This document shows positions 1-7,657 of a DNA stretch of 41,016 nt, in pieces. The notes under the pieces are model-generated. The model worked only from the letters and a program-made list of their open reading frames with translations. It was not told the DNA's origin and ran no database searches. Numbering within the stretch: the first letter of the stretch is position 1; each line of letters begins with the position of its first letter. A program made the translations under genes and the position numbers. Source of the stretch: Clostridiales bacterium (GTDB taxonomy: Bacteria > Bacillota > Clostridia > Lachnospirales > Lachnospiraceae); NCBI GenBank assembly GCA_012839235.1, contig DUNS01000152.1, positions 1-41,016 of the forward strand. The letters run 5' to 3'.

Positions 1-1859
1 CTAAAGCTTGATACAACAACTTCCTTAGCAGCTATTCCAGCGATAAGTGCCACAACTATCTGCCACATACCTAGTCCCGCAGGTCTCATAACCGGAATAA
101 GAGCCTTACCAAAAATCGCTCCAAAGCTTTGGGACATATCCTCCACCATGCCACTTGGTCCAAAATTCAATATAAACCATACTATAACAGAGGCAGCGAA
201 TATAGTTGTGCCGGCTTTTGAAAGATAATCCTTAACCTTATCCCATACATAAAGAACAATGGTCTGTCCATTAGGTGACTTATATTCAGGAAGCTCTATA
301 AGAAGATCAGTGGTCTCTTCATTTTTTGTGTTTTTATTCATTACATATGCTACTATAATTGCAACTAGGATACCAATCAGATACATAGAGTAAGCAACTA
401 GCATGGCATTCCTTCCAAAAAACATCTGTGAGAACAAGACATATATTGGAAGCCTAGCACTACAAGACATGAATGGAGTGACTAAGATTGTCTTTCTTCT
501 ATCCTCCATATTTTCCAGAGATCTTGTAGCCATAATGGCTGGAACAGTACAACCAAAGCCCAATAACATAGGTATAAATGCTTTCCCTGACAAGCCCACC
601 TTACTCATAATACCTTCCATAACATAAGCTACTCTTGACATGTATCCACTATCCTCTAAAAAGGCAAGGGCTAAAAATAATATGAATATATTAGGCAGGA
701 AGGTAAGAATTCCACCAACTCCTGCAATAATTCCATCAACAATCAGGGAAGTCCAGAATTCCCCTGCATTAATTGCAGTTAAAAAGCTTACCGCACCTTC
801 TGAAAATGTTTCTAATCCCCCTTCGAATACCCCTTTTATCATATCACCTATTGTAAATGTCAAGAAGAAAATCAGGGCCATAACTCCAAAGAATATTGGA
901 AGCCCTAAGTAGGGGTGTGTTAGCCATTTATCAACTTTATCAGTTCTTTCAACCTTAACATTCTTGTTTACTAAAACCTCTTCTATTATTTCTTCTATAA
1001 AATCATACTTTTGATTAATTATTTCCTCTTCATAGCTATGGTCAACAATACCCTTTAAGTCAATTGGATATTTATCTTGTATATCCTTATCCAACTCTAA
1101 GTGTTTTATTGCAATCCATCTCATATGATCCAGATCACCGTAGGATTTTCTAAGCAAATCACTGATCTTATCAATCTTATTCTCTATATCATGACAGTAA
1201 ACCACTGCGTGCTCATGGTGACGTCTGCAGTGACCATTCCTATTACAATGTTCTTTATGACTATTCCTATTACAATTTCCTATATTACCATTCCTATTGC
1301 CATGTCCTTTATGACCATGACGATGCTCATGGTGATGATGTTCCAAATGAACATCCTTTATTCTATCCTTATGATGGGCAACCGTATGCATCAGAATATC
1401 AAGACCAGTTTTTTTCTTAGCTGAAACTGGTATCACAGGCACTCCAAGCATCTCTGGAAGTCTGTGAAGATCAATTTCCATGCCTCTCTCTTCTACAATA
1501 TCCATCATATTCAAAGCTACAACAACTGGAATCTCCAGTTCAATTAATTGTAAAGTCAGGTACAGATTTCGTTCCAGACTAGAAGCATCTACTATATCAA
1601 TAATAACATCAACATTAGAATCTAATATAAACTCTCTACTTAGCTTTTCTTCCATCGTATAGGAGGTCAAGCTATAAATACCCGGAAGGTCAACAAGACG
1701 GAATTTATAATCGTGATGCTTAAAAACTCCCTCTTTCTTTTCCACAGTAACTCCAGGCCAATTAGCTACCTTAAGGTTAGCACCAGTATAAGCATTAAAC
1801 AGAGTGGTTTTACCACTGTTGGGATTACCTACAAAACCTACTTGAAGATTATTGCTCAT
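1..1859 (-). CDS. feoB: FeoB ferrous iron transporter, C-terminus beyond window
   Basis: Inner-membrane Fe(II) uptake protein with an N-terminal G domain. Reading the minus strand from the ATG at 1859 gives about 619 residues before the window edge. The G1 motif GNPNSGKT is at residues 11-18, G3 DLPG at 57-60 and G4 NMMD at 117-120, followed by SAKK (G5). After the G domain there is a His/Cys/Asn-rich insert at about residues 171-223 (nt about 1190-1350), with 16 His and 4 Cys. The membrane part carries the usual FeoB blocks, including GFGCTVPAIMATR and FMSCSARLPIYV (the paired Gate motifs), and reaches the AAKEVVVSS region at the edge. The ATG overlaps the feoA stop (TAATG), so translation is probably coupled. 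It is not listed as a closed reading frame because its stop lies outside the window. Identity is very secure; the His-rich insert is the unusual part. Confidence 0.97.
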   Translation of the reverse strand, partial: MSNNLQVGFVGNPNSGKTTLFNAYTGANLKVANWPGVTVEKKEGVFKHHDYKFRLVDLPGIYSLTSYTMEEKLSREFILDSNVDVIIDIVDASSLERNLYLTLQLIELEIPVVVALNMMDIVEERGMEIDLHRLPEMLGVPVIPVSAKKKTGLDILMHTVAHHKDRIKDVHLEHHHHEHRHGHKGHGNRNGNIGNCNRNSHKEHCNRNGHCRRHHEHAVVYCHDIENKIDKISDLLRKSYGDLDHMRWIAIKHLELDKDIQDKYPIDLKGIVDHSYEEEIINQKYDFIEEIIEEVLVNKNVKVERTDKVDKWLTHPYLGLPIFFGVMALIFFLTFTIGDMIKGVFEGGLETFSEGAVSFLTAINAGEFWTSLIVDGIIAGVGGILTFLPNIFILFLALAFLEDSGYMSRVAYVMEGIMSKVGLSGKAFIPMLLGFGCTVPAIMATRSLENMEDRRKTILVTPFMSCSARLPIYVLFSQMFFGRNAMLVAYSMYLIGILVAIIVAYVMNKNTKNEETTDLLIELPEYKSPNGQTIVLYVWDKVKDYLSKAGTTIFAASVIVWFILNFGPSGMVEDMSQSFGAIFGKALIPVMRPAGLGMWQIVVALIAGIAAKEVVVSSF

Positions 1860-2086
1860 TATGCCACTTCCCCCATCTGAATTAATTTTGCTATATCTTT
1901 TCCTAGGGCAAGTCTGCTTCCCCTAACCATAATAATTACTGAGCCGGCCCGATTGCGGTTTAGAAGCTTGACTTTTGTTCCCCTGTTAAGTCCTAGGGCT
2001 CCAAGCCTTCTCATAGTATCATTATCCATACCTAATGAATTAACTATATAGGTCTTACCTACTTCGCCATGTGCTAGTGTCATCAT
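1859..2086 (-). CDS. feoA: FeoA small SH3-like partner of FeoB
   Basis: A 75-residue FeoA-domain protein, thought in this family to modulate FeoB in the membrane complex. It shows the typical pattern: an N-terminal MTLAHGEVGK, the segment RRLGALGLNRGTKVKLL, and a C-terminal GSRLALGKDIAKLI. Two ATGs sit in tandem (2086 and 2083). The ribosome site AGAGG is four bases before the first and seven before the second, so the second may be the true start. The stop overlaps the feoB start by one base, marking a tight operon. A consensus promoter and a Fur box lie directly upstream, which points to iron-repressed expression. Confidence 0.95.
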   Translation of the reverse strand: MMTLAHGEVGKTYIVNSLGMDNDTMRRLGALGLNRGTKVKLLNRNRAGSVIIMVRGSRLALGKDIAKLIQMGEVA

Positions 2087-2137
2087 TATTCCTCTTTCCT
2101 GTCTTTAGTAATATGTACTTGAATATTTCCATCTGGT

Positions 2138-2158
2138 AAATGATAATAATTATCATTT
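2138..2158. promoter_or_regulatory. Fur box (iron-responsive operator) of feoAB
   Basis: The sequence AAATGATAATAATTATCATTT is a perfect 10-1-10 palindrome. Its core TGATAAT-A-ATTATCA (about 2141-2155) matches the known 7-1-7 Fur consensus TGATAATNATTATCA exactly. It lies just downstream of the predicted transcription start of feoAB, where a bound Fur-Fe(II) dimer would block initiation. Confidence 0.92.
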
Positions 2159-2167
2159 GCTCTTAAT

Positions 2168-2196
2168 ATTATAATTCGTTGTTACACTTTTGTCAA
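2168..2196 (-). promoter_or_regulatory. Sigma-A promoter of feoAB
   Basis: On the minus strand there is TTGACA (2196-2191), a 17-base spacer and TATAAT (2173-2168): both hexamers match consensus. The predicted start near 2161 lies at the edge of the Fur box, and the 5' leader to feoA is about 75 bases. Confidence 0.85.
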
Positions 2197-2271
2197 ACTA
2201 TATATTAATAAAATTATGGCCTTTTAATCATGTTATAAAATATCGAATCAAAAATCGAAAGCATAACCTGT

Positions 2272-2898
2272 TTAGTTATCTTTCGACTCTTTTTCTAACT
2301 TAGAGTAGACGCATCCACAATAGTCCTGACGATACAGGTCATACTCCTTAGAAAGCTCTATTGATCTCTTATAACCATTCTTTTTCTTGAAATCAGAGGG
2401 AAGGTATTTGGCTCCATAGTAGGCTCCGACTTGCTCTCCAATTTCATTAAGTTTAGGAGCATTTTTATATGGGCTAATAGATAAGGTAGTGGTAAAATAA
2501 TCATACTCACTCTCACTTGCCACTCTGGCAGCCTCATGTAGACGAAGCTCATAGCATATAAAACACCGTTCCCCACCTTCAGGCTCAGCCTCATATCCCT
2601 TAATCCTATCATAAAACTCTTTAGGATTATATTCTCCCTGAATAAAATTAATAGGACTACTTAAGTCCATGGAGCTAATAAGTCTTTGCTGTTCTTCTAC
2701 CCTTCTATAATATTCTTCTCTTGGTGAAATATTGGGATTATAGAAGTAGATAGTCATATCGAAATATCGGGACAGATATTCTAAAACATAACTACTACAA
2801 GGTGCGCAGCAGCTATGAAGAAGTAACTTAGGCCGCTTATTAAGCTTAAGATTTTCTTCTATGATAATATCTAATTCCTTCTGATAATTTCTTTTCAT
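2272..2898 (-). CDS. queH: QueH epoxyqueuosine reductase (DUF208)
   Basis: The last step of queuosine biosynthesis, reducing epoxyqueuosine to queuosine in tRNA; QueH is the non-orthologous replacement of QueG. The 208-residue protein has the family Cys pairs: HSCCAPC with C30, C31 and C34, then GERCFICYELRLHEAA, and DYCGC near the C-terminus, which bind an Fe-S cluster and a nearby iron in characterised QueH. TTTLSISPYKN and YLPSDFKKKNGYKRS are also typical family segments. The length fits the family. It lies 88 bases downstream of the HisC-type gene on the same strand and may be its operon partner, although the link is not functional in any obvious way. A short AGGGG ribosome site precedes the ATG. 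Confidence 0.93.
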   Translation of the reverse strand: MKRNYQKELDIIIEENLKLNKRPKLLLHSCCAPCSSYVLEYLSRYFDMTIYFYNPNISPREEYYRRVEEQQRLISSMDLSSPINFIQGEYNPKEFYDRIKGYEAEPEGGERCFICYELRLHEAARVASESEYDYFTTTLSISPYKNAPKLNEIGEQVGAYYGAKYLPSDFKKKNGYKRSIELSKEYDLYRQDYCGCVYSKLEKESKDN

Positions 2899-2986
2899 GT
2901 CAACAACCCCTAATTACACACTATTCAGCCTATTAAATTTCAAGGACGATTCAGAAAAATGATTCCCATGGAACATTGCTCCCATA

Positions 2987-4048
2987 TCATATCAACAGTC
3001 TTGAAAGGCTGTCTAGCAACTTATTCATCTCTTCATCAGTGCCAATAGTTATTCTAAGATAATTATATATTCTTGGCAAGTCAAAATAACGGACATAGAT
3101 ATCATCTGCTCTAAGACCTTCATATAATTCCTTAGCAGGTACTCTATTATGGGTTGCAAATATAAAGTTTGCCTTAGAATCTGGAAATGTAAATCCTAGC
3201 TCACTTAATCTGCCCTTTGTCTTTTCTCTTGTCTCAATAATCCTTCCTACAGTGCTATTAAAATATTCATCGTCCTTAACAGCTTCTACTCCCGATACTA
3301 TGGACACCATGTTCATAGTATATGAATTAAAGGAATACTTCACATTATTAATGGCTTCTATCAACTTTGGATTACCAATACAAAAGCCAATCCTCATTCC
3401 TGCCATTGATCTTGATTTTGAAAATGTTTGAACAACCAAAAGGTTATCATATTTATTAACCAGCTCCAGTGAAGATGCTCCTGCAAAATCTATATAGGCC
3501 TCATCGATAATAACAATAGAATCCGGATTGTTTTTTACTATATCTTCTATAAAACTTACTTCTTCATATATAGAAGTCGGAGCATTAGGATTAGGGATAA
3601 CAATACCACCATTCTCTATATAGTAATCATTTTTTATAATCTTAAATTTTTCATCTAAAGCCGGTGTTTTAAAGGGTATGGAGAATAGATTACACCACAC
3701 TGGATAAAAAGAATAAGATATATCAGGGAATAGAATCGGTTTTTCTGAATTAAAAAAAGTCATAAAGGCCATGGCAAGAACATCGTCAGAACCAACTCCA
3801 ACAAATACTTGTTCTTCACCAAAACCATAATACCTAGCCAATTCCACTACTAAAGGCTTTATTGTTGGGTCAGGATACATACAAAGCTTGCTGGTATCAA
3901 AATCTTGCAGAACCCTAGTAACTCCAGGTGCTGGAGGATATGGATTCTCATTGGTGTTAAGCTTAATAATATTAGGTTTTCTAGGCTGTTCACCTGGTAC
4001 ATAGGGAACAACCTTTCTTATATAATTCTCCCATAGACTCATGCTCAT
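2987..4048 (-). CDS. hisC: HisC-type histidinol-phosphate aminotransferase
   Basis: A PLP-dependent class I/II aminotransferase of the HisC subfamily, 353 residues, cytosolic. Visible signatures are the N-terminal LNTNENPYPP, GSDDVLAMAF, the NPNAPTS loop, VIIDEAYIDFAG and the PLP-binding lysine K211 in TFSKSRSMAGMRIG. In histidine synthesis HisC transfers the amino group from glutamate to imidazole acetol phosphate. No other his genes are here, so it could instead act on aromatic or other amino acids, as several HisC paralogues do. It begins three bases after the stop of the upstream aminotransferase gene, so the two are almost certainly co-transcribed and perhaps translationally coupled. Confidence 0.88.
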   Translation of the reverse strand: MSMSLWENYIRKVVPYVPGEQPRKPNIIKLNTNENPYPPAPGVTRVLQDFDTSKLCMYPDPTIKPLVVELARYYGFGEEQVFVGVGSDDVLAMAFMTFFNSEKPILFPDISYSFYPVWCNLFSIPFKTPALDEKFKIIKNDYYIENGGIVIPNPNAPTSIYEEVSFIEDIVKNNPDSIVIIDEAYIDFAGASSLELVNKYDNLLVVQTFSKSRSMAGMRIGFCIGNPKLIEAINNVKYSFNSYTMNMVSIVSGVEAVKDDEYFNSTVGRIIETREKTKGRLSELGFTFPDSKANFIFATHNRVPAKELYEGLRADDIYVRYFDLPRIYNYLRITIGTDEEMNKLLDSLSRLLI

Positions 4049-4051
4049 TAC

Positions 4052-5242
4052 CTACCTATCTTTATATCGCTTGGCCAATTCCTTAAACTTAGGAAGGGAT
4101 CTCTTAATCATCTCATGGCTCACACAATATGCTATACGACAATATCCTGGACAACCAAAGGAAGACCCCGGAACGATTAATATATTAAACTCTTTAGCAA
4201 CCTTGGCAAATGCCTTATCATCCTCTTCTAGGGATTTTACAAAAAGGTAAAATGCTCCTTCAGGCTTTACACACTCGTAGCCATAGCTTAAGAGGCTGTT
4301 ATATAGTAGCTCACGATTTCGATTGTATCCCTCTACATCCACCCGAGCATCTAGACAATAAGATACCGCCCTTTGAATTAATGATGGGGCATTAACAAAT
4401 CCTAGTATTCTATTAGCCACATTAGCAGCAGAGATAATATTATCATAATCATCCACTTCACTAGGAATTACTAGATACCCTATTCTTTCTCCAGGAATTG
4501 ATAGGGATTTACTCCATGAATAGCCTATTATAGTATTGGAGTAATATTTAGTTAGGTATGGCACCTCTATTCCATCATAAACCAATTCCCTATAGGGCTC
4601 ATCAGATATAATATAGATAGAATTACCATATTCCTTTTGCTTCTTATTCAGTATTGCTGCCAAAGCCTTAATTGTTTCTTCTGAATACACTACCCCCGTA
4701 GGATTATTAGGTGTATTGACAATAACTGCTTTGGTTTTATTAGTAATCCTCTCTTCAAATTCCTCTAGGTTAGGCTGAAAATCAATTGTATTAGGAGATA
4801 CCACAACAAGATTTCCATCATAATTGCCTACATAGTTGCGATATTCCCCAAAGAAGGGAGCGAATGTAATTACCTCATCTCCAGGATTTAATAGGGTTTT
4901 AAAGATAACATTAAGTCCCCCTGCAGCTCCCACAGTCATAATAATATTATTAAGGCTAAAGTCAGTTTGGAATTGCTCATTGATAAACGAAGCAATTCTA
5001 CTACGAACATCTTCATAGCCAGAATTATTCATATATCCATGGACCATATTAGGATCCTCTTCATTAATAACCTTCAGAAGGGCTTCTTTAACTTCAACTG
5101 GAGGTAAGACACTTGGGTTCCCCAAGCTAAAATCATATACATTATCTGCTCCATAGATATCAGCCAGTCGTTTTCCTTCTTCAAACATAGCCCTAATTGC
5201 TGAGCTATTCTTAACAAATTCCATCATTTTATTTGAAATCAT
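4052..5242 (-). CDS. Class I/II PLP-dependent aminotransferase (AspC-like)
   Basis: A fold-type I aminotransferase of 396 residues, cytosolic. Landmarks are YDFSLGNPSVLPP near the N-terminus, VGAAGGLNVIFKTLLNPGDE, the substrate segment NTPNNPTGVVYSEE, the Asp-Tyr pair in ISDEPYRELVYDG and the PLP lysine K245 in SWSKSLSIPGERIGY. It resembles aspartate/aromatic aminotransferases; the exact amino acid cannot be read from the sequence. It lies between the cytidylate-kinase-like gene (upstream) and the HisC-type gene (3 bases downstream). The start used has an AGAGGG site; an internal Met pair (MMEFVKN) six codons in is an alternative. Confidence 0.88.
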   Translation of the reverse strand: MISNKMMEFVKNSSAIRAMFEEGKRLADIYGADNVYDFSLGNPSVLPPVEVKEALLKVINEEDPNMVHGYMNNSGYEDVRSRIASFINEQFQTDFSLNNIIMTVGAAGGLNVIFKTLLNPGDEVITFAPFFGEYRNYVGNYDGNLVVVSPNTIDFQPNLEEFEERITNKTKAVIVNTPNNPTGVVYSEETIKALAAILNKKQKEYGNSIYIISDEPYRELVYDGIEVPYLTKYYSNTIIGYSWSKSLSIPGERIGYLVIPSEVDDYDNIISAANVANRILGFVNAPSLIQRAVSYCLDARVDVEGYNRNRELLYNSLLSYGYECVKPEGAFYLFVKSLEEDDKAFAKVAKEFNILIVPGSSFGCPGYCRIAYCVSHEMIKRSLPKFKELAKRYKDR

Positions 5243-5267
5243 TAACTTACCCTCTTTTCAAGATAGG

Positions 5268-5283
5268 GTTTCCCAAGGGAAAC
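5268..5283 (-). other. Short perfect hairpin between kinase-like and aminotransferase genes
   Basis: GTTTCCC-AA-GGGAAAC forms a 7-bp stem with a 2-base loop in the 58-base gap upstream of the aminotransferase. There is no T-run after it, so it is not a clear terminator; an RNA processing or protein site is possible. Confidence 0.35.
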
Positions 5284-5300
5284 TCTCCCGCCGTTAAATA

Positions 5301-5924
5301 TTACCTAAAACGAATATCCAAATATGATTTAACTATTTCAACGCATTTATCAAAGCCTAGCTGACTACTGTTGAGACACAAATCATAGTTCATGGCATTG
5401 TCCCATTCACGGCCTGTATAGTACTTATAGTATTCTGCACGATGCTTATCTATTCTTTCAATCGTCTTCTCTATATCTTTTTCAGGATTACCTGTCATTT
5501 CTTTTAAGGTATTTATGCAGTCAGATAAGGGAGCATGAACGAAGACCTTAACAACATTTTCACAATCCTTTAATACATAATCTGCGCATCTTCCTATAAT
5601 AATGCAACTTTCTGTTTCAGCCAGTTCTTTAATAATCTTAGCCTGATAGTTAAAAAGATTATCATTAGATACAAAATCATCACTATCCGGTGGGATTAAT
5701 TCCCCTTTATATGCCTTTTTTGCAACACGAAACAAAAGACTTTTCTTTATTTTCTCATCTGCTTTGGCAAATAGCTGTTCATTAATTCCACTATCATCTG
5801 AGGCAAGACGAAGTAGCTCTCTATCATAATATGGTATTTTAAGATCCTCAGATAGCATCTTTCCAATAGTTCTACCTCCACTGCCGTATCCTCTTGCAAT
5901 GGTTATTACATATTTCTTCTTCAT
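5301..5924 (-). CDS. Cytidylate kinase-like family protein
   Basis: A P-loop kinase-fold protein of 207 residues in the cytidylate-kinase-like family (AAK6/Cytidylate_kin2 type), distinct from the housekeeping Cmk. It starts KKKYVITIARGYGSGGRTIG, where GYGSGGRTIG takes the place of a Walker A loop, then PYYDRELLRLASDDSGI and IIIGRCADYVLKD, features shared by this family. Its substrate is not established. I take the ATG at 5924, preceded by GGTGGGAGG; a reading frame extending to a TTG at 5945 has no good ribosome site. It is the first gene of a probable run into the two aminotransferases. Upstream there is a repeat element, not an obvious promoter. Confidence 0.82.
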   Translation of the reverse strand: MKKKYVITIARGYGSGGRTIGKMLSEDLKIPYYDRELLRLASDDSGINEQLFAKADEKIKKSLLFRVAKKAYKGELIPPDSDDFVSNDNLFNYQAKIIKELAETESCIIIGRCADYVLKDCENVVKVFVHAPLSDCINTLKEMTGNPEKDIEKTIERIDKHRAEYYKYYTGREWDNAMNYDLCLNSSQLGFDKCVEIVKSYLDIRFR

Positions 5925-5970
5925 ATACCTCCCACCTTTCATCAAAACCTTAAAACCCTTAACCTTCTAC

Positions 5971-6022
5971 AAGAATGCCGCTACGCAGTATCTCAAAAAC
6001 GCAGAAGAACAAGGAATTCACA
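5971..6022. repeat. Intergenic repeat, copy A
   Basis: The minus strand reads GTGAATTCCTTGTTCTTCTG, then CGTTTTTGAGATACTGCGTA and GCGGCATTCTT. It aligns with about 38 of 49 bases identical to copy B at 6844-6894 and more weakly to copies at 11002-11046 and 12831-12860. All sit in gaps between genes. The wider gap (5925-6104) otherwise holds only a hairpin at 6081-6104. Confidence 0.6.
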
Positions 6023-6080
6023 CCTATAACAACGCCTTCCTCAAAGTCTGCAAACTTTGAGCCGTAGGCACAAATTTGCG

Positions 6081-6104
6081 ATTGAAAAATCTTGATTTTT
6101 CAAT
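6081..6104 (-). other. Hairpin directly after livF
   Basis: ATTGAAAAATC-TT-GATTTTTCAAT is a perfect 11-bp stem with a 2-base loop, immediately following the livF stop codon. There is no T-run beyond the stem, so it may protect the liv mRNA 3' end or be a weak terminator. It resembles the hairpin at 19687-19709 (GAAAATCTCTGATTTTC). Confidence 0.45.
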
Positions 6105-6815
6105 TTACTCTCCCAGATATGCTTTTTTCACTGACTCATCGTTGAGCAAGGATGATGCGCTACCCTCTAATACTATATTCCCTGTTTCAAGAACATATCC
6201 CCTGTCAGCAATAGAAAGTGCTTTTTTAGCATTCTGCTCCACAAGTAATACAGTGGTACCACTTTTTCTTATACTTTCAATTATATCAAATACTTCCTCA
6301 ACCAGAATAGGTGATAGACCCATGGAGGGCTCATCCATCAATACTATTCTAGGTTTTGACATAAGGGCACGACCCATAGCTAACATCTGCTGCTCCCCAC
6401 CACTTAAGGTTCCTGCGTACTGCCCTTTTCTTTCTTCTAGTCTAGGAAATCTCTTATATATATTAACGAGTGATTCTTCTATTTCATCTTTATCCTTACG
6501 GGTATAGGCTCCCATAAGAAGATTCTCATAAACAGTTAGCTGTGAAAACACCTGTCTTCCTTCAGGCACATGGGCGATCCCATGGGATATTATCTCATGG
6601 GCAGGTATCTTAAGCAGATCCTTTCCCTCATAAACAACCTCTCCATTTTTTGCAGGCAATAGTCCTGTAATAGTATGAAGTATAGTTGTCTTCCCGGCAC
6701 CATTGGCACCAATTAGGGCTATAACTTCGCCCTCATTAACCTTAAAGGATACATCCTTTATTGCTTGTATTAGTCCATAATAAACCTGTAGATTTTTGAT
6801 TTCCAGCATGGCCAT
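6105..6815 (-). CDS. livF: LivF, branched-chain amino acid ABC transporter ATPase
   Basis: One of the two cytosolic ATPases that energise the branched-chain amino acid importer. The 236-residue protein has the Walker A loop GANGAGKTT, the signature LSGGEQQMLAMGRAL and Walker B IVLMDEPSMGLSP, with the LivF-type HVPEGRQVFSQLTVYENL segment. The longer open frame to 6869 has 18 extra residues with no family match; the ATG at 6815 follows GGGAGGAGG, so it (or the ATG two codons later) is the start. It is the last gene of the liv operon. A repeat element (6844-6894) fills the short gap from livG. Confidence 0.95.
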   Translation of the reverse strand: MAMLEIKNLQVYYGLIQAIKDVSFKVNEGEVIALIGANGAGKTTILHTITGLLPAKNGEVVYEGKDLLKIPAHEIISHGIAHVPEGRQVFSQLTVYENLLMGAYTRKDKDEIEESLVNIYKRFPRLEERKGQYAGTLSGGEQQMLAMGRALMSKPRIVLMDEPSMGLSPILVEEVFDIIESIRKSGTTVLLVEQNAKKALSIADRGYVLETGNIVLEGSASSLLNDESVKKAYLGE

Positions 6816-6843
6816 ATTCCTCCTCCCTTTCGTACTATTCCTA

Positions 6844-6894
6844 CATGATGCCCCTACACGGCATCTCAAAAACCCGTAAGAACAATGAGTTCAC
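6844..6894. repeat. Intergenic repeat, copy B
   Basis: The minus strand reads GTGAACTCATTGTTCTTACG, then GGTTTTTGAGATGCCGTGTA and GGGGCATCATG. GATGCC and GGCATC can pair around a 7-base loop. It lies between livG and livF, beginning right after the livG stop, and is the clearest match to copy A at 5971-6022. Confidence 0.6.
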
Positions 6895-6895
6895 A

Positions 6896-7654
6896 CTATT
6901 CTCCAAGATATGCTTTGATTACCTCTGGATTATTAAGAACCTCCTTAGGTTCTCCATTGGCCAGCTTGGTTCCAAAATTAAGTACGAATATTTTCTCACA
7001 AATTCCCGATACTAGCTTCATATCATGCTCTATTAGTAGTATTGTAACATTAAATTTATTCCGTATTAATCTGATGGTATCCATCAATTCATCAGTCTCT
7101 TTGGGGTTCATACCTGCCGCCGGCTCATCCAAAAGTAAAAGCTTTGGATTAGTCCCTAAGGCTCTGGCTATCTCTAGCTTTCTTTGCTTACCGTAAGGAA
7201 GATTAGCAGCCATTATGTCCTTTTCTTCATCCAGATCAAATACCTTAAGAATTTCAATAGCCTTCTCATTCATTGCCTTCTCAGTTTTAAAGTAAGAAGG
7301 AAGTCTTAATATCCCTGCAAATGTTGGGTATTTGTATTGATTGTGAAGACCAACCTTTACATTATCAAGGACTGACATATTCTTAAAGAGACGAATGTTT
7401 TGAAATGTTCTAGCTATACCTTCATTGTTAATATCCATGGTGCTTTTCCCAGTAATGTTCTTACCATCCAATTCTATTATTCCAGTGTCAGGCTTATACA
7501 CACCTGTCAGCAAATTGAATATTGTTGTCTTTCCTGCACCATTTGGGCCGATTAGTCCATATAGCTCTCCTTTTTCTATATTAATACTAACGGAATCAAC
7601 AGCCCTTAATCCCCCGAAGGAGATACCTAAGTTTTTTACAGATAACATTGACAT
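6896..7654 (-). CDS. livG: LivG, branched-chain amino acid ABC transporter ATPase
   Basis: The second cytosolic ATPase of the importer, 252 residues. It has Walker A GPNGAGKTT, the LivG-type GIARTFQNIRLFKNMSVLDN segment, a signature region LPYGKQRKLEIARAL in which YGKQ replaces the usual SGGQ as is common in LivG, Walker B LLLLDEPAAGMNP and the switch histidine in IEHDMKLV. It ends with EVIKAYLGE, the same tail as LivF. It starts three bases after the livM stop with a GGAGGG site inside the livM end, so it is tightly coupled. Confidence 0.95.
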   Translation of the reverse strand: MSMLSVKNLGISFGGLRAVDSVSINIEKGELYGLIGPNGAGKTTIFNLLTGVYKPDTGIIELDGKNITGKSTMDINNEGIARTFQNIRLFKNMSVLDNVKVGLHNQYKYPTFAGILRLPSYFKTEKAMNEKAIEILKVFDLDEEKDIMAANLPYGKQRKLEIARALGTNPKLLLLDEPAAGMNPKETDELMDTIRLIRNKFNVTILLIEHDMKLVSGICEKIFVLNFGTKLANGEPKEVLNNPEVIKAYLGE

Positions 7655-7657
7655 AGC

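Noticed and set aside
1101-1424. 107-residue plus-strand frame with Met/Thr/Ile-rich repeats
   Set aside because: It is the antisense of the His-rich part of feoB; no ribosome site, and the repeat character comes from the opposite strand codons.
5301-5945. Housekeeping cytidylate kinase (cmk)
   Set aside because: The N-terminal loop and the conserved segments fit the cytidylate-kinase-like side family, not Cmk, which has a different P-loop and size.
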